DNA from: Paenibacillus macquariensis
Lineage (GTDB): Bacteria; Bacillota; Bacilli; Paenibacillales; Paenibacillaceae
Reading direction: 5' to 3'
Length of the DNA: 64,000 nt
Assembly: GCF_900156375.1 (NCBI RefSeq)
Contig: NZ_FTNK01000003.1
Span: 434,001 to 498,000 of the forward strand
In this document: piece by piece, positions 28,201-34,894 of the stretch
Numbering within the stretch: the stretch's first letter is position 1
Layout: each line of letters begins with the position of its first letter
The notes under the pieces: model-generated
Seen by the model: the letters and a program-made list of their open reading frames with translations, nothing else
The model's database searches: none
Told to the model about the DNA's origin: nothing
Made by a program: the position numbers and the translations under genes

Positions 28201-29926
28201 GGAACAGGCTGTAAGCTCGGATAAAATTCAGCCGGGAGCGATTCAATCCCAGCATTTATCCAAAGACATAGTACAGAGTGAGCACATCGGTAGCGGCGTA
28301 GTGACAGCTAAGCATATTAAGTCCCATACCATTCATACGCATCACCTTCAGCCCAATTTGATATCTGAATCACATCTTCAAACGGGATCAATCCATTCGA
28401 AACATCTTCAAGAGGGTGTAATTCTTCCACATCATATTCATGATCAACTGATTAGTGGGAAGCATCTACAGCCAGGTTCCGTCTCCTCAGGGCATATTGA
28501 GGATAGTTCAGTTACCCTTTCGCACCTGAGCGATGAGTTGAAATCTGGAGAATGGCTTCCTGAAGGCAGTATTGATGGGAACAAATTGAAATCTGCTTCA
28601 CTAGCTACCTCCCACTTTCAAAGCGGTGTAGTAGACAACGATATCTTGATGGAACAGGCCGTAAGCTCAGATAAAATTCAGCTGGGAGCGATTCAATCAG
28701 AGCATTTATCGAAAGAGATTGTACAGAGTGAGCACATCGGTAACGGCGTAGTGACAGCTAAGCATATTAAGTCCCATACAATATATACGAATCACCTTCA
28801 GCCTGACTTGATATCTGAATCTCATCTACAAGCAGGGTCAATCCATTCTAAACATCTTCAAGAAGGTGTAATTCTTCCACATCACATTCAGGATCAACTC
28901 ATTAGTGGGCGGCATATTCAGCCTGGTTCTGTGTCCTCTGAACATATTGAAGATAATTCGGTCACCCTTTCGCATCTGAGCGATGAGTTGAAATCTGGAG
29001 AATGGCTTCCTGAAGGCAGTATTGATGGGAATAAATTGAAATCCGCTTCACTAGGTACCTCCCACTTTCAAAGAGGTATAGTAGACAACGACATCTTGAA
29101 GGAACAGGCCGTAAGCTCAGATAAAATTCAGCCGGGAGCAATTCAATCAGAGCATTTATCGAAAGAGATTGTACAGAGTGAGCACATCGGTAACGGTGTA
29201 GTGACAGCTAAGCATATTAAGTCCCATATGATTTATACGCATCACCTTCAGCCAGATTTGATATCTGAATCTCATCTACAAGCAGGTTCAATCCATTCTA
29301 AACATCTTCAAGAAGGTGTAATTCTTCCACATCATATTCAGGATCAACTCATTAGTGGGCGGCATATTCAGCCTCGTTCTGTGTCCTCTGGACATATTGA
29401 AGATAATTCAGTCTCCCGTGCCCATATTCAAGATGAAGCGGTGTATGGTCCCAAAATTGCTGCTGAAGGAATCTATGGTGAACATCTGGCTATGCATTCA
29501 GTAGACAGTAAACATCTAGTGCCTGGAGCTGTAGGAACAGAATCTTTAGCCGATGATAGTATCCATTATGAGAAGTTAGCAGATGGAGCGGTGCAAGGTG
29601 CTAAATTGGCAGATAATACCGTATCCTTAACCCATCTAGCATTTGATCCAGTAATTACGAGTAGTGGTGCTCCATCAATGCAGCAGTTTGGAATGACGGC
29701 CTTCGTATTTACAGGTGATGAGAGTAGTGTCGAGATTGATGTACGATTCGATCAGGCGTTCGTTAGTATTCATTATGTTATTGTCGCGATGTGCAGTCAT
29801 CCCTTCTTCTATGCGGCACTGAAGTCTCAGCAAGAGGACTCAGCAGTTATTGAAGTCGTACGTAATCAAGGTAGCCGCCATAAGTATGGTTTTGTTTCGT
29901 GGATTGCCGTAGGTCCGGCTATCTAA
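25244..29926 (+). CDS. giant decapeptide-repeat protein, probable spore-surface fibre
   Basis: 1560 residues; I know no named homologue. Start TTG 25244 has GGAAGGAGAG 7 bases upstream; the ATG codons 42 bases earlier lack a site. Residues 1-30 are basic; about 60-135 are very acidic, including seven consecutive Glu. Residues 147-1466 are exactly 132 decapeptides without an indel, consensus x-x-S/A-I/V-x-S/x-x-K/H-I/L-x (for example DGSISSDKLS). The two hydrophobic residues five apart suggest a beta-solenoid. Decapeptides 66-125 are four 150-residue copies. The end (1467-1560) is a compact domain with VSWIAVG, reminiscent of H-type lectin or tail-fibre tips. No signal peptide or membrane segment, so mother-cell synthesis and assembly on the spore is my guess. 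Three glycosyltransferases follow. Confidence 0.88.
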   Translation: MNKPTKNKSSKSKKAPLYYVDDPNKQELSFLDKPKLSQPHNKTEVSILAVAAPARDQSIEELETIIAKRVKEVPKIEIEVEVSSEDQTEVEQSLEDHKVEELEIETTSQEEEEEEEVLSVIVVEELLIDKQHPNRKVAFIYGDDLTDGAVTADKIAPRAIDASKMKKGSIQSEQLQDYAVGSIHIADGAVISSKIALGSIHAEHVVDGSIGFDKISDKSISGEKLKDGSISSDKLSDRTIDAHKIADASIQSRHLSNMIISNALLEDHSITADKVQNSAIQSVHLANDVVDNSKIADLSITASKIRDNAVTGIKIADASIEGKHIQDNVITANHLALESIGGDQLLRRSVGSEQLAHGAVQSGHIAEGAVESLQLAQNSIRSKHIQKEAVGSNHIAEGVVDAYHIADHSISSKKIVDQSIGTTQLIEQAVTTSKIADQSIISTKIIDEAIQTRHIAKSSILGTQIAPHAITPNHLNSDVVLSEHIAKHAITEQHIQAAAVTSDKMRPDSVQEFHLGHEAVSERALGAKSVTTGKLDRGSVTSDKLADAAVTSEKIAGDGVRSHNIAQGAIQALHLADDSVSGRALQEGSIQAFHLTDGAVSSRHVQEKSIGQTLLQNQAITSIKIAPGAVKDEHISPNSVLSHHLGDHIVTSLKLSPESVSTDKLSEMSVTTSKLADGSVTTEKLEQQSVGYEQLSPQAVRSDILAERSVSSQHISLKAVESDHIKTSAILSEHLGTSSVGTDSIQNGSVTGEKIASGSVSGRQIGLESITGKHLEQESIHGYHVRKGIVTYSHLADELKSGQWIPENSIDGGKLQAASLATSHFQKGIVDSDILKEQAVSSDKIQSGAIQSQHLSKDIVQSEHLSNGSVTADHIQTQAIHSHHLQPKLITESHLQAGLIHSKHLQEGVILPHHLQEQLISERHLQPGSVSSGHIEDSSITLSHLSDELRSGQWIPENSIDGSKLQAALLDSSHFQSGVVDSNILKEQAVSSDKIQPGAIQSQHLSKDIVQSEHIGSGVVTAKHIKSHTIHTHHLQPNLISESHLQTGSIHSKHLQEGVILPHHIHDQLISGKHLQPGSVSSGHIEDSSVTLSHLSDELKSGEWLPEGSIDGNKLKSASLATSHFQSGVVDNDILMEQAVSSDKIQLGAIQSEHLSKEIVQSEHIGNGVVTAKHIKSHTIYTNHLQPDLISESHLQAGSIHSKHLQEGVILPHHIQDQLISGRHIQPGSVSSEHIEDNSVTLSHLSDELKSGEWLPEGSIDGNKLKSASLGTSHFQRGIVDNDILKEQAVSSDKIQPGAIQSEHLSKEIVQSEHIGNGVVTAKHIKSHMIYTHHLQPDLISESHLQAGSIHSKHLQEGVILPHHIQDQLISGRHIQPRSVSSGHIEDNSVSRAHIQDEAVYGPKIAAEGIYGEHLAMHSVDSKHLVPGAVGTESLADDSIHYEKLADGAVQGAKLADNTVSLTHLAFDPVITSSGAPSMQQFGMTAFVFTGDESSVEIDVRFDQAFVSIHYVIVAMCSHPFFYAALKSQQEDSAVIEVVRNQGSRHKYGFVSWIAVGPAI
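27626..29425 (+). repeat. four tandem 450-bp in-frame repeats
   Basis: Copies start at 27626, 28076, 28526 and 28976, spaced exactly 450 bp (150 codons, 15 decapeptides). Each begins L-x-DELxSGxW and ends near SSGHIEDxS. The last two copies are almost the same at the DNA level; the first is the most diverged, which suggests stepwise recent duplication. Confidence 0.95.
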
Positions 29927-29946
29927 GATTCTTCATATAAATCATT

Positions 29947-29979
29947 AAGCACGGGAATTATGACTCCGTGCTTTTTTTT
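29947..29979 (+). terminator. Rho-independent terminator
   Basis: AAGCACGG / CCGTGCTT around an 11-base loop, followed by TTTTTTT. It ends the decapeptide gene. Confidence 0.92.
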
Positions 29980-30107
29980 CGTTCCTCATGTGGGTATTGT
30001 AACGAAGCTTATTGCACAAATGCCGTTACCATAGGGCAGATGAAACATAAAATGTGAGAGAATAGTATGAATTTTACTACCCATTTCGTGTTTGAGGAGG
30101 AAAGGCC

Positions 30108-30920
30108 ATGCAGAAAAGGCTCCGATCCAAGACAAGGTATCGGCCTCAGGCAACAATTCAAAATAAACCAGTGGGTATTAGAAACCATCAGTTGCCAGTG
30201 GTATCTGTCATTATACCTGCACTCAATGAGAGGAGAACCATATCAGCAATCATCCATCAAGCCGCTCGAGTCCATCCTAGGACTGAAGTTATCGTTGTAG
30301 CAAATGGCTCCACAGATGGTACAGATAGGGTAGCAGCTAGGCATGGAGCTATCGTCATTCATGGAGAGGATCCATTAGGCCATGATGTGGGACGATTTGT
30401 TGGAGCCCATGCAGCAAAGGGTAAAGTACTTTTATTTATTGATGGCGATATGGTTATTTCATCATCCCAACTAGAGCCCTTTGTTAAGGCTGTTTTATCA
30501 GGTGTGGATGTTGCACTGAATGATTATAGAGGACCTATTCATCATATACCGGTGCATCGTGTGATATTGTCCAAACACGCATTAAATGTCATGTTGGGGC
30601 GTGCTGATCTAAAAGGATCCTCACTTACGACGGTTCCTCATGCAATTAGTAGAGGAGCTTTGAAGGAGATAGGTGCAGAGTCTTTGGCTATTCCTCCACT
30701 CGCTCAAACAATAGCGGTATCCAAGGGGTTGCAAGTTAAGCGAGTTCATTCCATACAAGTGGGGAAATTAAATCCTCGTCGCGTAAAAAAGAATAATGTC
30801 GATCCATTAGAAGCGATGATAACAGGAGATCATTTGGAAGCTATTAACTGGTTGTTGAAACAGAATGGGCCACGTGCCGGGTACTCGGATCTAGAGCGTA
30901 AGCGGGATAAGGTGAGGTGA
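30108..30920 (+). CDS. family 2 glycosyltransferase (paralogue 1)
   Basis: 270 residues with a GT-A nucleotide-sugar fold: VSVIIPALNERRTISAII, EVIVVANGSTDGTD, LFIDGDMVIS (the DxD-type metal site). The N-terminus is basic (QKRLRSKTRYRP). No membrane segment, so it acts in the cytosol or mother cell. It shares a string of unusual blocks with the next gene: GHDVGR, GVDVALND, VPHAISR, GDHLEA. GAGGAGGAAAGGCC precedes the ATG. First gene of a three-glycosyltransferase unit downstream of the decapeptide protein, which is its plausible substrate. Donor sugar unknown. Confidence 0.82.
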   Translation: MQKRLRSKTRYRPQATIQNKPVGIRNHQLPVVSVIIPALNERRTISAIIHQAARVHPRTEVIVVANGSTDGTDRVAARHGAIVIHGEDPLGHDVGRFVGAHAAKGKVLLFIDGDMVISSSQLEPFVKAVLSGVDVALNDYRGPIHHIPVHRVILSKHALNVMLGRADLKGSSLTTVPHAISRGALKEIGAESLAIPPLAQTIAVSKGLQVKRVHSIQVGKLNPRRVKKNNVDPLEAMITGDHLEAINWLLKQNGPRAGYSDLERKRDKVR

Positions 30921-30930
30921 GAGGTGAGAG

Positions 30931-31818
30931 ATGAGAAGGAAGAGAAGTGCTGTCCAAACAAGAATCGAGTTGAGTAGAGGAACGAGATCCATTAAACAAC
31001 CTTGGTATCAAGACATAAATGAAGCGCAACCGTTGAATAATCTTCGTATGAATGAGGATATGAGTGAATTAACACATTCTGCATCAGTGGTGATATCGGT
31101 GTGTAACGAAGATAAGACCATAGGGCAAGTGTTACATGAGCTGGAGAAGCTACCTATTTCCCAAATCGTGGTTGTGTTAAATGGTTGTACAGATCAGAGC
31201 TTTCAGGTAGTAAGAAAAAGCTCGAAGGCAATCATTATTCACTATCCTGATCGAATAGGCCATGATGTAGGGAGGGCAGCAGGAACGAAATTGACGAATA
31301 CGGATATTGTTCTTTACATGGATGGAGATATGGTCATTAGTGCACGTGAACTTATGCCGTTCTTGATCGCTGTAGATCAGGGAGTAGACGTTGCGTTAAA
31401 CGATATTTCTGCTTGGGTTCCTCCCTTTAACCGGCAGGATAGTGTAACACGCTGTAAAAGTTTCCTTAATCGCGTATTAAATAGGGATGATTTGCAGGCA
31501 AACTCACTAACGGCTGTACCTCATGCATTATCCCGTCGCGCCATTCAAACGGTAGGGGTAACGTCCTTGATCGTTCCTCCGAAGGCGCAGGCATTAGCTA
31601 TTATGAAAGGACTTAAGGTAGCTTGCGTCCACAGAGTTGATGTGGTGAATCATAATCGTGTGAGAGCTAGTAATAGTGGCCTAGTTAATGATGTGACTCA
31701 ACTCATTATGGGGGATCATATGGAAGCTTTAAGTGTGGTCATGGAAATGACAGGTACGAGGCTTCAATTACCGAACGAGTCAAGATCTCTTCTTGCTAAG
31801 CGGAGGAATCTAATATGA
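30931..31818 (+). CDS. family 2 glycosyltransferase (paralogue 2)
   Basis: 295 residues, tandem paralogue of the previous gene (10-base gap). Same blocks: VVISVCNEDKTIGQVLHEL, IVVVLNGCTDQS, GHDVGRAAG, VLYMDGDMVIS, GVDVALND, VPHALSRRA, GDHMEAL. A 45-residue basic N-terminal extension precedes the fold. GAGAGGTGAGAG precedes the ATG. Its last codons overlap the start of the third glycosyltransferase (ATGA), so the two are translationally coupled. Confidence 0.82.
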   Translation: MRRKRSAVQTRIELSRGTRSIKQPWYQDINEAQPLNNLRMNEDMSELTHSASVVISVCNEDKTIGQVLHELEKLPISQIVVVLNGCTDQSFQVVRKSSKAIIIHYPDRIGHDVGRAAGTKLTNTDIVLYMDGDMVISARELMPFLIAVDQGVDVALNDISAWVPPFNRQDSVTRCKSFLNRVLNRDDLQANSLTAVPHALSRRAIQTVGVTSLIVPPKAQALAIMKGLKVACVHRVDVVNHNRVRASNSGLVNDVTQLIMGDHMEALSVVMEMTGTRLQLPNESRSLLAKRRNLI

Positions 31819-32579
31819 ACGTTACTAGTATTATAATTCCGACGTTTAATGGATTACCTTTGTTAATTACTTGTGTAGAGTCTATTCGTTTATATACTGA
31901 TCTACCCTACGAAATTATTGTGATTGATAATGGATCGAGTGATGGTACGCTTGAGTATTGTCGAAATGAGAAGATTGTATTCATATCACTTCCTAATAAT
32001 ACGGGTGTTCCGATCGCGTGTAATTTGGGTATGTCGGCTGCCAGTGGAGACCAGATTCTTTTGTTAAACAATGATGTGATTGTATCACAGGGCTGGCTGA
32101 ATAATATGCTCAGTGCTTTGTACAGTGAAGAAAAAATCGGGATTGTGGGCCCGGTAACTAGGAATGTGAGCGGTATACAACAAGTGACGTGTGATTATGA
32201 AGATATGCAAAAATTTCACCAATTAGTTAGTCAATGGAACATCCCGGACTGTTCAAAGTGGGAAGTTGTAGAACGAATTGTTGGTTTATGTTTCTTATTC
32301 AAGAGGGAACTCATGGATACGATAGGGATGTTAGATGAACGCTTTTCTCCAGGGCACTTTGAAGATGATGATTACTGCTTTCGTGCACGTTCACATGGAT
32401 ATAAGTTATTAATGTGTGGTGATGTTCTTATTCATCATGAAGGAAGTGTTAGCTTTAAGAAAAGATATCCAGAAGGGTGGCACGATCTGGTCGCAAGAAA
32501 CCGGCAACTATTTATCGATAAATGGCAAGTCGATCCATATGATTTTTTATTGCCTAATAAAGTAGAAAATGGAACGTAA
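31815..32579 (+). CDS. family 2 glycosyltransferase, rhamnosyltransferase-like
   Basis: 254 residues of a different GT2 subgroup from its two neighbours: TSIIIPTFNGLPLLITCVES, YEIIVIDNGSSDGTLEY, ILLLNNDVIVSQGWL (metal site LNND), then RIVGLCFLFKRELMDTIGMLDE and FEDDDYCFRARSHGYKL with the catalytic ED-D region. These motifs fit dTDP-rhamnose-type transferases of surface polysaccharides. It overlaps the previous gene by 4 bases. Cytosolic. Confidence 0.88.
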   Translation: MNVTSIIIPTFNGLPLLITCVESIRLYTDLPYEIIVIDNGSSDGTLEYCRNEKIVFISLPNNTGVPIACNLGMSAASGDQILLLNNDVIVSQGWLNNMLSALYSEEKIGIVGPVTRNVSGIQQVTCDYEDMQKFHQLVSQWNIPDCSKWEVVERIVGLCFLFKRELMDTIGMLDERFSPGHFEDDDYCFRARSHGYKLLMCGDVLIHHEGSVSFKKRYPEGWHDLVARNRQLFIDKWQVDPYDFLLPNKVENGT

Positions 32580-32617
32580 AAGATCTTATATTAGAAAAAT
32601 TTAGGAACCGTCTCATG

Positions 32618-32655
32618 ACCTCCGCATATGCTGTAGCAAGCATGCGCTAGGAGGT
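32618..32655 (+). promoter_or_regulatory. hairpin covering the ribosome site of the basic small protein
   Basis: ACCTCC (32618-32623) is complementary to GGAGGT (32650-32655), which is the ribosome site of the gene at 32664. GCATATGCT pairs with AGCATGCGC inside the same stem with one mismatch and a TA bulge. As RNA this would hide the Shine-Dalgarno sequence. Confidence 0.5.
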
Positions 32656-32663
32656 GCATAATA

Positions 32664-33017
32664 ATGAGGATGATTAAGAAAAAGGGACAGTCCAGATTGA
32701 AAAGAACACGAGCCTCACGTAAAGTAAGTATTAGGGTGTTGAAATTAAAGAGGTATAAAAATCGGAATGCTCGATATGATCGAGTGTTCAGATCAACTAG
32801 AAGCAAACAACAGACGTTACTTAGTAAGAAAAAACGCCGTATCCCAACATCTAAAATTGCGGCAATTCCTGTAGCACCTATACAGACAATTACTACTGAG
32901 ACTGGTAAGGGTTTATCAAACAGTAAAAGCTACGATGAAGCATATAATAAAGGTTTTAATACTGGATTTGCCCAAGGGTTCGAAGATGGTAACCAGTTAG
33001 GATATAAATCTCAATAG
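32664..33017 (+). CDS. very basic small protein, unknown
   Basis: 117 residues. Residues 1-66 are extremely Lys/Arg-rich (KRTRASRKVSIRVLKLKRYK and similar). A short Ala/Pro/Thr linker follows, then a C-terminal tail with spaced aromatic and Gly residues (AYNKGFNTGFAQGFEDGNQL), which could form a Gly-zipper-like helix. I do not recognise a family. The basic composition recalls spore coat proteins of the CotG/CotB type, and the neighbours (glycosyltransferases upstream, YhcN lipoprotein and GerE downstream) fit that. AGGAGGT precedes the ATG, inside a hairpin. A terminator follows. Confidence 0.72.
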   Translation: MRMIKKKGQSRLKRTRASRKVSIRVLKLKRYKNRNARYDRVFRSTRSKQQTLLSKKKRRIPTSKIAAIPVAPIQTITTETGKGLSNSKSYDEAYNKGFNTGFAQGFEDGNQLGYKSQ

Positions 33018-33029
33018 CGTTTTTATGAT

Positions 33030-33056
33030 AAGGCTGCATTCGTGCAGCCTTTTTGA
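33030..33056 (+). terminator. Rho-independent terminator
   Basis: AAGGCTGCA / TGCAGCCTT with a small loop, then TTTT. Confidence 0.9.
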
Positions 33057-33236
33057 TATACAGATTGTTAGGTCAAGTACGACAGAGCTTGATAATCTGT
33101 CATATGTTTTAAAAAGGACAAGTGTCGTCACGGTTTTTGGAATAGATACAAAACCTTTCCAGAATAGCTCTGAACAGTAACGAGCATTCTATATGATGTT
33201 AACATTAGATTTATCACATCATAAGGAGGCGTTAGA

Positions 33237-34115
33237 GTGCGAGCAAAAACAGTTAGTTTGTCCTTACTATCTGCAACACTTCTTTTGGGAATGACCGTTA
33301 CTGGATTAACAGGGTGTGGGACGAAGAAGACTGACGAGACAGTACGTACAAAAAATGTGAAATATGATAGAAATTTAATTAACAATGATGTCAATCGATA
33401 CGGTACGAGATCTGTGAATGATGGTCTCCATACACGTAGTAGTAATACCACTATGGGGAATCTAAGGCACAGCAAAGAAATATCAGATAAAATCGTTACA
33501 TTGAAAGAAGTTAACTCAGCAAATGTCATGTTAACGGACCACAGCGCTTATGTTGCTGTATCGATAAAAGACCATAATAAGCTGCGCGGTACATCAACGA
33601 ACCTGAATCGGACACGAGGCACAGGAATAAGTAATCTAGGTAACGATGGAAACATGATGGGCGTTGGAGCACCATCAATAACAGGTACAGGTACAGGTAC
33701 AGGTATGGGGACTACTGTGAGAAATCAAACGGGTGGTAATTACCCAGCAAATATAAACAATGAATATGGAACAAATAGTACAAATAGTAATGGTTTAATG
33801 CGTGGGTTAACAACTACCCCTACACCGAGCAGTAATGTCGTGAAGGATGAGGATCAGTATATGACTCAAGAAGTGAAGGACAAAATTGCTGATCTCGTTA
33901 AGAAGAGTGATCCTAGCGTAAAGAATGTTTACGTATCAGCGAATCCAGAGTTTGTAGAGCGTGTAGGTAATTTTGTAACAGATGTGTCCAATGGTCATCC
34001 AATTAGTGGTATTGTGGATGAATTCCAATCGTTGGTTAATCGAATCTTCCCGACTGCATCAGGAACTCATGTGACTAATGAACCTGTAAACAGTTTAAAT
34101 AAAATGGGACGCTAA
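33237..34115 (+). CDS. YhcN/YlaJ-family sporulation lipoprotein
   Basis: 292 residues. Signal with lipobox LTGCG near residue 27. The conserved YhcN/YlaJ parts are ISDKIVTLKEVNSANVMLTD...AYVAVSI (about 82-112) and EVKDKIADLVKKSDPSVKNVYVSANPEFV (about 212-240). Between them lies a Gly/Thr/Asn-rich insertion of about 90 residues, partly encoded by four ACAGGT hexamers at 33681-33704. Family members sit in the inner spore membrane region and affect germination. GTG start with AAGGAGGCG upstream. Confidence 0.85.
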   Translation: MRAKTVSLSLLSATLLLGMTVTGLTGCGTKKTDETVRTKNVKYDRNLINNDVNRYGTRSVNDGLHTRSSNTTMGNLRHSKEISDKIVTLKEVNSANVMLTDHSAYVAVSIKDHNKLRGTSTNLNRTRGTGISNLGNDGNMMGVGAPSITGTGTGTGMGTTVRNQTGGNYPANINNEYGTNSTNSNGLMRGLTTTPTPSSNVVKDEDQYMTQEVKDKIADLVKKSDPSVKNVYVSANPEFVERVGNFVTDVSNGHPISGIVDEFQSLVNRIFPTASGTHVTNEPVNSLNKMGR

Positions 34116-34141
34116 AAAACATAACAAGTTGAAGTAAATGT

Positions 34142-34192
34142 AATGCCAAGAATCCTGAGGTAAATAAATCAGGGGCCTTGGCATTCTTTTTC
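34142..34192 (+). terminator. Rho-independent terminator
   Basis: Nested stems AATGCCAAG / CTTGGCATT and CCTGA / TCAGG, then TCTTTTTCTTG. Confidence 0.85.
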
Positions 34193-34379
34193 TTGTTCTA
34201 TTGCTTCACGAACATGATCCTATCGAGATCAAATGAGAGGGGATGATAGATTAGCAATGGAATAAGCCCATTTTTATGTATATAAAGCACCATTACCCCA
34301 TGCTATTCATAGAATGAGTTGACTGTATCCCTTTACCTTGTTATACCATAAAAAACCCGAGCAAGGAGGGGTGACACCA

Positions 34380-34604
34380 TTGAAGGGAAACGAGCACAAT
34401 AGCAAATTTTTGTTGACCCACCGTGAACGTGAAGTTTTTGAACTGCTTGTTCAGGACAAAACGACACGCGATATCGCCGGGCTTTTATTTATAAGCGAAA
34501 AAACGGTGCGGAACCACATCTCCAATGTCATGCAAAAACTCAATGTCAAAGGCCGTTCGCAAGCTGTAGTTGAGTTAATCAAGCAAGGCGAACTCATTAT
34601 TTGA
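34380..34604 (+). CDS. gerE: spore germination/coat regulator GerE
   Basis: 74 residues, the exact length of B. subtilis GerE, a stand-alone LuxR-type HTH protein that acts in the mother cell after sigma-K. LTHREREVFELLVQDKTTRD and FISEKTVRNHISNVMQKLNV are nearly the textbook GerE sequence, with GRSQAVVELIKQGEL at the end. Start TTG 34380 has AAGGAGGGGTGA upstream; a longer ORF form lacks a site. Its place at the end of the spore-surface island is notable, as GerE controls late coat genes. Confidence 0.95.
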   Translation: MKGNEHNSKFLLTHREREVFELLVQDKTTRDIAGLLFISEKTVRNHISNVMQKLNVKGRSQAVVELIKQGELII

Positions 34605-34628
34605 ATCCTGCCTTCAAAAAGCACCCTC

Positions 34629-34685
34629 GACCTTCTGACTGTGTCTTCTTTCCTTTGTGGAAGACATAGAGGGAAGGTTCTTTTG
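34629..34685 (+). terminator. probable terminator of gerE
   Basis: Imperfect long stem: GACCTTC..GTGTCTTC pairs with GAAGACA..GAAGGTTC, followed by TTTTGTCG. Confidence 0.6.
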
Positions 34686-34810
34686 TCGTGTTGTCATATT
34701 TATATAAACTGAAATACTTCAAATTGAAATATACAAAATATAACGTTTAGTGTAAAATAGCATTAATTATAGTTGCTTTGATGTGATTTAAAGGGACAAC
34801 CTCTTCTTGT

Positions 34811-34828
34811 TTGTGAATTAATTCGCAA
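34811..34828. promoter_or_regulatory. 18-bp palindrome upstream of an ABC transporter operon
   Basis: TTGTGAATTAATTCGCAA: the two 9-base halves match at 8 positions. It lies 67 bases before the binding-protein gene, a likely operator. No regulator gene is adjacent. Confidence 0.4.
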
Positions 34829-34894
34829 AGATCTGAATAAGAAGCGTAAGAGATTTATCAGTCGTATAGACAGAATATGGAGGCAAGAGAGATT

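Noticed and set aside
25682..29641. Regular 30-bp periodic repeats that could look like a CRISPR array
   Set aside because: The periodicity is coding (10 codons), without unique spacers between identical repeats, and no cas gene is nearby.
30067..30300. Plus-strand frame overlapping the first glycosyltransferase
   Set aside because: Wrong frame relative to the GT2 motifs and no ribosome site.
33128..33529. Minus-strand 133-codon frame opposite the YhcN gene
   Set aside because: The plus-strand gene has a lipobox and recognisable domain; the antisense frame has no start signal or family.
33681..33704. Four ACAGGT hexamers as a phase-variable microsatellite
   Set aside because: The 6-base unit cannot shift the frame, so copy change would only alter linker length.
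34690..34894. Thiamine riboswitch ahead of the NMT1-type transporter
   Set aside because: None of the conserved thiamine-aptamer blocks occurs.
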